Origin: Septoria linicola
Taxonomy: Eukaryota; Ascomycota; Dothideomycetes; Mycosphaerellales; Mycosphaerellaceae
DNA: 64,000 nt
Reading direction: 5' to 3'
NCBI GenBank assembly: GCA_024114885.1
Contig: CP099424.1
Location: forward strand, 1,612,001 to 1,676,000
Below, piece by piece: positions 10,528 through 22,874 of the stretch. The position numbers and the translations under genes are program-made. The stretch's first letter is position 1. The number at the start of each line of letters is the position of its first letter. The notes below the pieces were generated by a model. It searched no databases. It was not told the DNA's origin and was given only the letters and a program-made list of their open reading frames with translations.

Positions 10528-10804
10528 TATTAAAAGTAGAGGGCGTATTATATACTATACAATGTCTAGGAGGGTATAGCGTAGTAAAGAAGAATAGGGG
10601 ATTAATCTTAAACTAACTTATATATATAGTATAGTAGTAATATACTAGGAACTAAATATAAAGTTAATTAAGTTAGTTATCTAAGAAGAGAAGAAAGAGA
10701 AGTAAGATATACCTCTTACTAAGCCTTAGGTAGATACCTTAGGTATCTAGAACTATACTTAGAAGTCTATATCTAGACTAACTATCTAGGATACATTCTT
10801 AATA
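10528..10804 (-). repeat. Cop1 3' LTR
   Basis: 277 bp, TG...CA termini mutated to TA...TA (tattaaaag to cttaata on the plus strand). Pairs with 61248-61524. Confidence 0.95.
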
Positions 10805-13800
10805 CTCCTACTTATACTATATAGTTAGATCTTTTAATAGATTATCTATAGTACTCAAATGCTAGTCCTAATCTTAATTAGTTATTAAGTACTTGCTTTT
10901 TAGACTAATAACTAGATAGTACTAACTATTAATCTAATAAACTTTCTATACTACTATCTCCTATAAAAAGGTAAAAGAAATGCCTTCTATAAGATCTTCC
11001 TCCTCTCTTATATAGGAGTGGATTATTTAGGATATAGACTATCTAGTAAGTTACCCCTATCCTTTCTTATAGCTAATTCTAATAGCTCCCTAGATTCCTT
11101 ATAGCCTAGTCCTCTACTTAGTTATATTCTATATAGCTTCTTAGTTCCCTAATAGCCTTTAAGGTATACTATTCTTAGCTATAGGGATCTTATATTAAGC
11201 TAGGGAGTAGAGTAACTATATACTAGTAGAGGAGATAATAGCTACTATAGAGGAGGTCTTTAATATTAACTAGTACTTAGCCTTAGGAAGTATCTAGTTT
11301 AGCTAGGTACTATATAGTAATATTGTAGTTAGTAATAGGTCTAATATTAGTAAGGGCATTTAGGACTTTATAAAGTCTAACTAAGGAGGAGTTAAGTAAC
11401 TAAAATCTTTCTTTTTTTTTAGACTCCTCTTAGTTCAACTCTAAGGCTTAGAGTTATCTTTTGTATATCTCTTATATAAGGTAGAGCTGCCTTATAAACT
11501 CCTGAAACTATAGTCTATTCTTTAGCTTAGTAAGACTATCTACTACTATCTCTTTTATATTTATATATTTAATAGAGATAAGTCTATTCTACTAGAGCTT
11601 TCTTATAGTATTATATAAGATATTAATATATTTAGACTTATTATAAACATATAAGTCCTTAACTAGAGTAAGGGCAGCTTAGTTATTACCTTTTAGCTAA
11701 ATTAGCCTAATTCTAGTAATAGTTTCCTAGTTACTAAGGATCCTTAGTTAGTAAGAACATTCTCCTACTAACTCTAGGTATCTAAGCTCTCTTAAAAGAG
11801 CACTAAGGAACTATAACTGTTTTATATACGCTCCTATAGCTATATATTTAGCTTCTATTATAGATATAGCTATAGATTTCTACTTCTTACTTATCTAGGA
11901 GATTAGTATACTATAAAGGAAGAAGATATATCTAAGAATTAAGACTCTATTAGTCTTATCTATTATATAGTTAGAGTCTATATATCTAGTAAGACAGCCT
12001 TAACTATTCCTTAAGTATCTTAGACTAAGGTCTAGGTTTAATCTTAGGTATCTAGTTAGCTTCTTTAGAGCCTTTATATGTCTTACTATTAGATTACTAA
12101 TATAGGAGCTTAATCTTCTAAGGGTAAATGAAATATCTAGTCTTATAATAGTTATAAGCTATATCTATATTCTAATAATAGATTAGTACTCCTATTTATT
12201 ATACTTTTTATTATTTAGTCTAGTAGGCTTTAGACTTTTATAGCTATCTATTAGTAAAAGAGTTAGTAATATAGTTTCTTAGCCTATTCCTATCTTAGCT
12301 AGGTTCTCTTAGATATAATACTTCTAGTTAAGTTTTAGCTAGCCTTACTATCTATTTCTTATTAGTCTTATTCTAAGAATCTTGTCTAGCTCTCTAAGAT
12401 CTTTAATCTTAAAGACCTTACTAAGTTAGTCTTTAAACTAGAGGACATCCTCTAGTCTCTCTATAGTAATAAGTATATTATTAATATAGATTAGGATTAT
12501 TAGGTCTTCCTTTTTCTTATAGATTAGAAGACATAGGTCTACTTCTAATTATCTGAATCCTATTCCTTTTAGCTTTAATATATATAGCTAATTCTAGTCT
12601 CTTATAGCTTGCTTTAGCCTATAGAGACTCTTTAGAACTTATAAGACTATACTAGTTAGTAGGTTAATACCTAGTAGTAGGATTATATAGATGTCCTTAT
12701 ATAGGGTACTCTCTATAAATACATTATTTATATCTACTTAGTATAGAACTAGGTCCTTCTTATAGACTATAGCTATAAATCCTCTTAGAGTATCCTACCT
12801 AACTATAGAGGCAAAAGTTTCTATATAGTCTACTCTATACTTTTAGGAGAACTCTTTTATAACTAGTCTTGCCTTAAACTTTTTAATAGCTCTACTAAGC
12901 TTTCTCTTAATATTAAAGACCTATCTTAAGGTAACTAAGTTAGCTCCTTTTAGTAGGACTACTATAGTCTAGGTATTATTACTTATAAGTATATCTAGCT
13001 CCTTCTAAATAGCTTTTTACTAGAGATAACCCTACTTAGGATTACTTACTACTTCCTTATAGTTCCTTAGGATTAGAACCTCCTATTTATATATTCCTAC
13101 TTCTTTAGTAGCTAAGAATGTAATCTCTTTAACTTCCTTTAAGAATTCTAGGTCCTATAGAATACCTAGGTTAATAGAGCTTATAGCTAAGAAGAAAGCC
13201 TAATACTCTAGGAGCATTTCCTTATCTAGCTAACTATTCTAATCTAGCTTAAGCCTAATTAGCTTTAGCTTCTAGTTAAATCTATTAAGTTCTTAGGATA
13301 CTTTCCTCTTTCTAAGGGTTTACCTTAGAGCTATCTACTCCTAATCTATCTCTATAGTTTCTTAGGTAGAATTCTTAGATTCTTTTTTAACTTTCCCTTA
13401 GTCTAGGAATTTTCTATACTCTCCTATATCTTCTAGTAAAGGTAGAAGTTATATAAAGAGTTTCTTTCCTTCCTAAACCTATACTAATAGCTAAGAGAGA
13501 GGAGGTTTCTACTAGCTTAGACTAGGAGTACCTAGGGTACTTCTACTAGCTTATAGAATAGCCTAACTAATAGTTCTTAGCCTTCTAATAGGTCTTCTTT
13601 CTAGAGCTAAACTAGGGAGATTCTTAATCTTAATATTTAAGTCTAATTCTCTACCTAGCTTATTTTTAAAGAAGATTATATTAGTATACTACTTAATAGC
13701 CTTTATATCTAGCTCCTAGAACTTCTATACCTTTACTATATTATTATAGTATCTAATAAACATAGTATCCTTTCCTCTATTTATTAGTTTATTACTCTTT

Positions 13801-14675
13801 ACCTACTAAGGCTATACTCTTATATCTATATATACTATAGCTCTATATCCCTATACTTTAAGGTAGGAGACTATTAGTTTAATCCTATTAAAAGCTTTAT
13901 TAGGTAAGAGCTTAAATCTCTTAATATTAGGTCTATTTAGGAGCTTGTTCCTTATATATACCTATACTTTAAAGGCTTCTAGCTAAAACTTAATAGGTAT
14001 TTTGCTTTCTTTAAGTATTACTCTAATAGAGGCCTCTAATATTTGGATAGACCTCTTAACTACTCTATTCTAGAGTGAATTATAGGCTTTAGTTAGCTTA
14101 AGAGTAATTCTAAAGTCCTTCTTTTACTATTTAATTAAAGTAGTAATCTCTCTAGTATTATTAGCCCTTATAGACTTAAGGAGTACTACTAACTACCTTT
14201 CTACCTTAATCCTCTAGTTCTAAAGAGTAGTTAGTATATCTAATCTAGCTTTAAGTAGAAATGCCTATTTCTTTCTTAAGAAATTGTTAATAATCTTAAG
14301 CTACTATATAAAACCTTTTACTAATAATAGTAATAGTCTATAAATATCTACTAATATAAGGGCTAATCTTTTAGGTCTTCTCTTAATAGACTTGCCTAGG
14401 TATTTCTTTATCTTGCCTATTATATAGATCCTATACTTATACTCTTTCTAGTTAGGAATTAGAATTCTCTTCTTTAGGTTAGTAACTTTATAAAGGTTTA
14501 AGAGTAACCCTCTTCTAAAGTATATAAATCTTCTATACTATAGCTCCTACTATTTTAGATCCTTCTCTAATAGGGTAGTATAGGTATTATTAACCTCTAT
14601 AGGATTATATAGTAAGTAATATAACTTTTCCTATAGGAGAGGTAATATCTTACTAATAAATAGAACACCTCTAAC

Positions 14676-14952
14676 TATTAAGAATATATCCTAGATAGTT
14701 AGTCTAGATATAGATATCTAAGTATAGTTCTAGATACCTAAGGCATCTACCTAAGGCTTAGTAAGAGGTATATCTTGCTTCTCCTTCTTCTCTTCTTAGA
14801 TAACTAACTTAATTAACTTTGTATTTAGTTCCTAGCATATTACTACTATACTATATATATAAGTTAGTTTAAGATTGATCCCCTATTCTTCTTTACTACG
14901 CTATACTCTCCTAGACATTATATAGTATATAATACGCCCTCTACTTTTAATA
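14676..14952 (+). repeat. Cop2 5' LTR
   Basis: 277 bp; followed at 14953 by the tRNA-primer-site-like GGTTATAAGCCCGGG. Confidence 0.95.
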
Positions 14953-15173
14953 GGTTATAAGCCCGGGTTTATGCACTAAATAGGAGTAACCTATATTAGT
15001 ATAGGTTACTTATATCCCTTATAGTTTATAGAAAACATTTAGAGCCTAGAAGTTTCTCTAACTATATTACTAACGAAGCTAGTTTGTACCTAGTAGTATA
15101 TAAGTTAGTAAAGATCTCTATAAGATAGTAGTATATTTCTACTTTATTAATACCTACCTAGTTCTCTACTATT

Positions 15174-18100
15174 ATACCTAGCATTACTAGAGTTAGAAGA
15201 GGCTACTTAGCCTTCCTACTACCTAGTAATAGAAACTCTACTAAGAGAGAAAGATCTAAGTCTTAGTAATTTCCTAAATACGAGGAATCCCTATCTCTTA
15301 GAGCTAGTCTCCCTACTATAAGAAATTACTCTTCTCTAGAATCCTTAGCTAGTCTAAAGTATTCTACTAATTATTTATTCTATTTACCTATTTCTATAAT
15401 AGACTAAGAGGACAAGAAGAGCTAAAGGATTCTAATCCTAGACAGAACTAACTAGAAGAGATAGTTCAAGCTATAGACAGATAAGCTAGAAGGGAAGGAC
15501 TAGTTCTAGGCAATTAGCTAACTAATTATTAGAGGGAACCTATATATAGTTTAGTAGGATACTAGTCTCTAGATATATATTACTTAGAATTAATACTTTT
15601 TAAAAGATAATATAGTATACAGGTTTAGTATTAGATATAGTATTAGTAAAGATAATAAGATAGAGCTAGAGATATAGTATATTACTATACTAGTAGCTAA
15701 GATATAGGTGATTCTCTAGAATAAGTATAATAGAGTCCTAAAGTCCTATACTATAGGTCTAATTAAGTAGTTTATTATATTTAGGATATTACCTAATAAG
15801 ATAATTAGGGAAGCATAGAGACACCTTAGAGGCCTAGGTAAGAGGATTACTAAGATTAATCCTTAGGAAGCTTACTACTAGAGCTAAGAGAAAAGGCTAA
15901 AACATCTCCTATAGTCCCTTCCTATATTATACTAAGTAGCTAAGAATACTATTATAACCTAACTATCCTTAGATATAGATACTATTCTTCTTCTACTTAA
16001 GTCCTAAGAGGTAAGAGATAATCTAGACAAGATAGATATAGGTCTAGCTATATTCTATTCTAGGTAGCCCTACTAAGGAAAGTCTCTACTAATATACTAG
16101 CTCTATAAGAAAGGGAAGCACTAGTTAAAGGATTGTCCTAACCTCTCTACTACTAAGAAACTATTCTAGTAGAGAAATAGTACTAAGAACTAGAAGGACC
16201 CTTAGAGATTATTCCTTAGAGGAAGGGTTAGAAGATCCCTATTACTAAGGAATACTAGATATATTAAGAAAGCTGTCTATAAGTTATTATTATATAATAA
16301 GCTAAAGAAGGTTGTCTAGAAAATAGGTAAGTAGCTTTAGAGGATAGAAAAGTCTAGAAAGCTTCTAAAGAAAGGATTTTTAGCCTAGGAGTCTAGTTCT
16401 AGTTCTGATTCTAGAACTTACTCTAGTTCTAGAAGTAATAATAATTCCCTATTAGAAGATAATAACTAAGATAAGTTAGCCTATTCTATAATTAAGGCTA
16501 AAGGCAAGTTATTACTCTAAGAATAGCTCTTAGATTCCTATACCTTATCCTATATAACTAACTAACTATCCTTCTTTAGATTAGTAAAGCTACTAAGGAA
16601 GAAAGTATAGATTAAGGTAGAAGGAGGATACCTCTATATAACCTACTCTAGACTAGTATAGATAAAGGGAATCTTAGGAGGAGAAGTTCTACTTAATAGG
16701 ATACTATTTGTTCCTAATCTTAGAGTAAATCTTATATTATAGGATTAGTTTAGTAAGTAATTTAGAGTCTAGAAGCCTAATTTCACTCTTACCTCCCTAG
16801 ATAGCTAAATAGTTATAAAGACTAAGCTAGTTAGAGGTATTCTATTTATTAGTAAGATATTACCTCTCCTATAGGAAAAGTTATATTACTTACTATATAA
16901 TCCTATAGAGGTTAATAATGCCTATACTACCCTATTAGAGAAGGATCTAAAATAGTAGGAGCTATAGTATAGAAGATTTATATACTTTAGAAGAGGGTTA
17001 CTCTTAAACCTTTATAAAGTTACTAACCTAAAGAAAAGAATTCTAATTCCTAACTAGGAAGAGTATAAGTATAGGATCTATATAATAGGTAAGATAAAGA
17101 AACACCTAGGTAAGTCTATTAAGAGAAGACCTAAAAGACTAGCTCTTATATTAGTAGATATCTATAGACTATTACTATTATTAGTAAAAGGTTTTATATA
17201 GTAGCTTAAGATTATTAATAACTTTTTAAGAAAGAAATAGGCATTTCTACTTAAGGCTAGATTAGATATACTAACTACTCTTTAGAACTAGAGGATTAAG
17301 ACAGAAAGGTAGTTAGTAGTACTTTTTAAGTCTATAAGGGCTAATAATACTAGAGAGATTACTACTTTAATTAAATAGTAGGAGAAGGACTTTAGAATTA
17401 CCCTTAAGCTAACTAAGGCCTATAATTTACTCTAGAATAGAGTAGTTAAGAGGTCTATCTAAATATTAGAGGCCTCTATTAGAGTAATACTTAAAGAAAG
17501 CAAGATGCCTATTAAGTTTTAGCTAGAAGCTCTTAAAGTATAGGTATATATAAGGAATAAGCTCCTAAATAGACCTAATATTAAGAGATTCAAGCTCTTA
17601 TCTAATAAAGCTTTTAATAGGATTAAACTAATAGTCTCCTACCTTAAAGTATAGAGATATAGAGCTATAGTATATATAGATATAAGAGTATAGCCTTAGT
17701 AGGTAAGGAGTAATAAACTAATAAATAGAGGAAAGGATACTATGTTTATTAGATACTATAATAATATAGTAAAGGTATAGAAGTTCTAGGAGCTAGATAT
17801 AAAGGCTATTAAGTAGTATACTAATATAATCTTCTTTAAAAATAAGCTAGGTAGAGAATTAGACTTAAATATTAAGATTAAGAATCTTCCTAGTTTAGCT
17901 CTAGAAAGAAGACCTATTAGAAGGCTAAGAACTATTAGTTAGGCTACTCTATAAGCTAGTAGAAGTACCCTAGGTGCTCCTAGTCTAAGCTAGTAGAAAC
18001 CTTCTCCCTCTTAGCTATTAGTATAGGTTTAGGAAGGAAAGAAACTTTTTATATAACTTCTACCTCTACTAGAAGATATAGGAGAGTATAGAAAATTCCT

Positions 18101-20051
18101 AGACTAAGAGAAAGTTAAGAAAGAATCTAAGAATTCTACCTAAGAAACTATAGAGATAGATTAAGAGTAGATAGCTCTAAGGTAAACTCTTAGAAAGAGG
18201 AAAGTATCCTAAGAACTTAATAGATTTAACTAGAAGCTAAAGCTAATTAGGCTTAAGCTAGATTAGAATAGTTAGCTAGATAAGGAAATGCTCCTAGAGT
18301 ATTAGGCTTTCTTCTTAGCTATAAGCTCTATTAACCTAGGTATTCTATAGGACCTAGAATTCTTAGAGGAAGTTAAAGAGATTATATTCTTAGCTACTAA
18401 AGAAGTAGGAATATATAAATAGGAAGTTCTAATCCTAAGGAACTATAAGGAAGTAGTAAGTAATCCTAAGTAGGGTTATCTCTAGTAAGAAGCTATTTAG
18501 AAGGAGCTAGATATACTTATAAGTAATAATACCTAGACTATAGTAGTCCTACTAAAAGGGGCTAACTTAGTTACCTTAAGATAGGTCTTTAATATTAAGA
18601 GAAAGCTTAGTAGAGCTATTAAAAAGTTTAAGGCAAGACTAGTTATAAGAGGGTTCTTCTAAAAGTATAGAGTAGACTATATAGAAACTTTTACCTCTAT
18701 AGTTAGGTAGGATACTCTAAGAGGATTTATAGCTATAGTCTATAAGAAGGACCTAGTTCTATACTAAGTAGATATAAATAATATATTTATAGAGAGTACC
18801 CTATATAAGGACATCTATATAATCCTACTACTAGGTATTAACCTACTAACTAGTATAGTCTTATAAGTTCTAAGGAGTCTCTATAGGCTAAAGTAAGCTA
18901 TAAGAGACTAGAATTAGCTATATATATTAAAGCTAAAAGGAATAGGATTTAGACAATTAGAAGTAGACCTATATCTTCTAATCTATAAGAAAAGGAAAGA
19001 CCTAATAATCCTAATCTATATTAATAATATACCTATTACTATAGAGAGACTAGAGGATATCCTCTAGTTTAAAGACTAACTTAGTAAGGTCTTTAAGATT
19101 AAAGATCTTAGAGAGCTAGATAAGATTCTTAGAATAAGACTAATAAGAAACAGATAGTAAGGCTAGCTAAAACTTAACTAGAAGCATTATATCTAAGAGA
19201 ACCTAGCTAAGATAAGAATAGGCTAAGAAACTATATTACTAACTCTTTTACTAATAGATAGCTATAAAAGTCTAAAGCCTACTAGACTAAATAATAAAAG
19301 GTATAACAAATAGGAGTACTAATCTATTATTAGAATATAGATATAGCTTGTAACTATTATAAGACTAGACATTTTATTTGCTCTTAGAAGATTAAGCTCC
19401 TATATTAGTAATCTAATAGTAGGACATATAAAGGCTCTAAAGAAGCTAACTAGATACCTAAGATCAAACCTAGACCTTAGTCTAAGATACTTAAGGAATA
19501 GTTAAGGCTATCTTACTAGATATATAGACTCTAACTATATAATAGACAAGACTAATAGAGTCTTAATCCTTAGATATATCTTCTTCCTTTATAGTATACT
19601 AATCTCCTAGATAAGTAAGAAGTAGAAATCTATAGCTATATCTATAATAGAAGCTAAATATATAGCTATAGGAGTATATATAAAACAGTTATAGTTCCTT
19701 AGTACTCTTTTAAGAGAGCTTAGATACCTAGAGTTAGTAGGAGAATATTCTTACTAACTAAGGATCCTTAGTAACTAGGAAACTATTACTAGAATTAGGC
19801 TAATTTAGCTAAAAAGTAATAACTAAGCTACCCTTACTCTAGTTAAGGACTTATATGTTTATAATAAGTCTAAATATATTAATATCTTATATAATACTAT
19901 AAGAAAGCTCTAGTAGAACAGACTTATCTCTATAGAATATATAAATATAAAAGAGATAGTAGTAGATAGCCTTACTAAGCTAAAGAATAGACTATAGTTT
20001 CAGGAGTTTATAAGGTAGCTCTACCTTATATAAGAGATATATAAAAGATAA
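15174..20051 (+). pseudogene. Cop2 gag-pol, RIP-inactivated
   Basis: A single frame of about 1626 codons kept free of indels but full of TAG/TAA. The domain order is gag, CCHC knuckle, protease, integrase, reverse transcriptase, RNase H. The catalytic motif at 19017-19028 reads Tyr-Ile-Asn-Asn in place of Tyr-Val-Asp-Asp. The true start cannot be fixed because ATG is itself a RIP target. Confidence 0.88.
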
Positions 20052-20695
20052 CTCTAAGCCTTAGAGTTAAACTAAGAGGAGTCTAAAAGAGAGATTTTAG
20101 TTACTTAACTCCTCCTTAGTTAGACTTTATAAAGTCCTAAATGCCCTTACTAATATTAGACCTATTACTAACTACAATATTACTATATAGCACCTAGCTA
20201 AACTAGATACTTCCTAAGGCTAAGTACTAGTTAATATTAAAGACCTCCTCTATAGCAGCTATTATCTCCTCTACTAGTATATAGTTACTCTGCTCCCTAG
20301 CTTAATATAAGATCTCTATAGCTAAGAATAGTGTACCTTAAAGGCTATTAGAGAACTAAGAAGCTATATAGAATATAACTAAGTAGGGGACTAGGCTATA
20401 AGGAATCTAGGGAGCTATTAGAATTAGCTATAAGAAAGGATAGGAGTAACTTACTAGATAGTCTATATCCTAAACAATCTACTCCTATATAAGAGAGGAG
20501 GAAGATCTTATAGAAGGCATTTCTTTTACCTTTTTATAGGAGATAGTAGTATAGAAAGTTTATTAGATTAATAGTTAGTACTGTCTAGTTATTAGTCTAA
20601 AAAGTAAGTACTTAATAACTAATTAAGATTAGGACTAGCATTTGAGTACTATAGATAATCTATTAAAAGATCTAACTATATAGTATAAGTAGGAG

Positions 20696-20972
20696 TATTA
20701 AGAATATATCCTAGATAGTTAGTCTAGATATAGATATCTAAGTATAGTTCTAGATGCCTAAGGTATCTACCTAAGGCTTAGTAAGAGGTATATCTTACTT
20801 CTCCTTCTTCTCTTCTTAGATAACTAACTTAATTAACTTTGTATTTAGTTCCTAGCATATTACTACTATACTATATATATAAGTTAGTTCAAGATTAATC
20901 CCCTATTCTTCTTTACTACGCTATACCCTCCTAGATATTATATAGTATATAACACGCTCTCTACTTTTAATA
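20696..20972 (+). repeat. Cop2 3' LTR
   Basis: 277 bp, pairs with 14676-14952; differences noticed between the two are transitions. Confidence 0.95.
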
Positions 20973-21945
20973 CTAACTAGCTTAGTCTTTATAACTGTTT
21001 AGCTATCTAGAGAGGTAAGAGTAAAATTAGGCTTCTAGACTCTAAATTACTTACTAAACTAATCCTATAATATAAGATTTACTCTAAGATTAGGAACAAA
21101 TAGTACTCTATTAAGTAGAACTTCTCCTTCTAAGATTCCTTTTATCTATACTAGCCTAGAGTAGGTTATATAGAGGTATCCTCCTCCTACCTTAATCTAT
21201 ACTTTCTTTCTTAGTAGCTTTACTAATCTAAAGAAGAATAGTTAGTTAGTTATATAGGATAAGGTATAGGAATCTAAGAGCTATTCTTAAGGTAATAACT
21301 TGCCTTTAGCCTTAATTATAGAATAGGCTAACTTATTTTAGTTATTATCTTCTAATAAGGAATTATTATTACTTCTAGAACTAGAGTAAGTTCTAGAATT
21401 AGAACTAGAACTAGACTCCTAGGCTAAAAATCCTTTCTTTAGAAGCTTTCTAGACTTTTCTATCCTCTAAAGCTACTTACCTATTTTCTAGATAACCTTC
21501 TTTAGCTTATTATATAATAATAACTTATAGATAGCTTTCTTAATATATCTAGTATTCCTTAGTAATAGAGATCTTCTAACTCTCTTTCTAAGGAATAATC
21601 CCTAAGGGTCCTTCTAGTTCTTAGTACTATTTCTCTACTAGGATAGTTTCTTAGTAGTAGAGAGGTTAGGACAATCCTTTAACTAATACTTCTCTTTCTT
21701 ATAGAGCTAGTATATTAGTAGGGACTTTCCTTAGTAGGGCTACCTAGAATAGAATATAGCTAGACCTATATCTATCTTATCTAGATTGTCTCTTACCTCT
21801 TAGGACTTAAGTAGAAGGAGAATAGTGTCTATATCTAAGGATAGTTAGGTTATAATAGTATCTTTAGCTACTTAGTATAATATAGAAAGGGACTATAGGA
21901 GATGTTTTAGCCTTTTCTCTTAGCTCTAGTAGTAAGCTTCTTAAG

Positions 21946-22222
21946 TATTAAGAATGTATCCTAGATAGTTAGTCTAGATATAGACATCTAAGTATAGTTC
22001 TAGATACCTAAGGCATCTACCTAAGGCTTAGTAAGAGGTATATCTTGCTTCTCCTTCTTCTCTTCTTAGATAACTAACTTAATTAACTTTGTATTTAGTT
22101 CCTAGCATATTACTACTATACTATATATATAAGTTAGTTTAAGATTAATCCTCTATTCTTCTTTACTACGCTATATCCTCCTAGATATTATATAGTATAT
22201 AATACGCTCTCTACTTTTAATA
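21946..22222 (+). repeat. Cop3 5' LTR
   Basis: 277 bp, pairs with 60057-60333 across 38 kb of nested DNA. Confidence 0.94.
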
Positions 22223-22375
22223 GGTTATAAGCCCGAGTTTATATACTAAATAGGAGTAACCTATATTAGTATAGGTTACTTATATCCCTTATAGTTTATA
22301 GAAAATATTTAGGGTCTAGAAGTTTCTCTAACTATATTACTAACGAAGCTAGTTTGTACCTAGTAGTATATAAGT

Positions 22376-22653
22376 TATTAAGAATATATCCTAGATAGTT
22401 AGTCTAGATATAGACTTCTGAGCATGGTTCTAGATGCCTAAGGCATCTACCTAAGGCTTGGTAAGAGGTATATCTTGCTTCTCTCTCTTCTCTTCTTAGA
22501 TAACTAACTCAATTAACTTTATATTTGGTTCCTAGTATATTGCTACTATACTATGTATATAAGTTAGTTCAAGATTGATCCCCTATTCTTCTTTACTACG
22601 CTATACCCTCCTTAACATTATATAGTATCTATAAACGCCCTCCACTTTTAACA
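22376..22653 (+). repeat. Cop4 5' LTR
   Basis: 278 bp; starts tattaagaa (mutated TGTTAAGAA) and ends ttttaaca, keeping the CA end. Confidence 0.95.
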
Positions 22654-22671
22654 GGTTATAAGCCTGGGTTT
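22654..22671 (+). other. candidate primer binding site, half-tRNA-Met type
   Basis: GGTTATAAGCCTGGG directly follows the LTR (GGTTATAAGCCCGGG in Cop2). Undoing the TpG change gives GGTTATGAGCCC, whose complement reads like a tRNA anticodon loop CTCATAA (anticodon CAU). Copia-type elements are known to prime from a cut initiator tRNA-Met, which would fit; not verified. Confidence 0.5.
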
Positions 22672-22874
22672 GTGCACTAAATAGGAGCAACCTATGTTAG
22701 TATAGGTTACTTATATCCCTTACAGTTTGTAGAAAACATTTAGGGCCTAGAAGTTTCCCTAACTATATTACTAACGAAGCTAGTTTGTACCTAGTAGTAT
22801 ATAAGTTAGTAAAGATCTCTATAAGACAGTAGTATGTTTCTACTTTATTAATACCTGCCTAGTTCTCTACTATT

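Larger units (their letters stand above)
14676..20972 (+). mobile_element. Cop2: Ty1/copia retrotransposon in Cop1
   Basis: Uninterrupted 6297-bp element with 277-bp LTRs and a 5-bp duplication CTAAC (14671-14675 and 20973-20977). The empty site is visible in Cop6 near 55771-55780, where the same sequence runs through without an insert. Heavily RIP-mutated. Confidence 0.96.
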
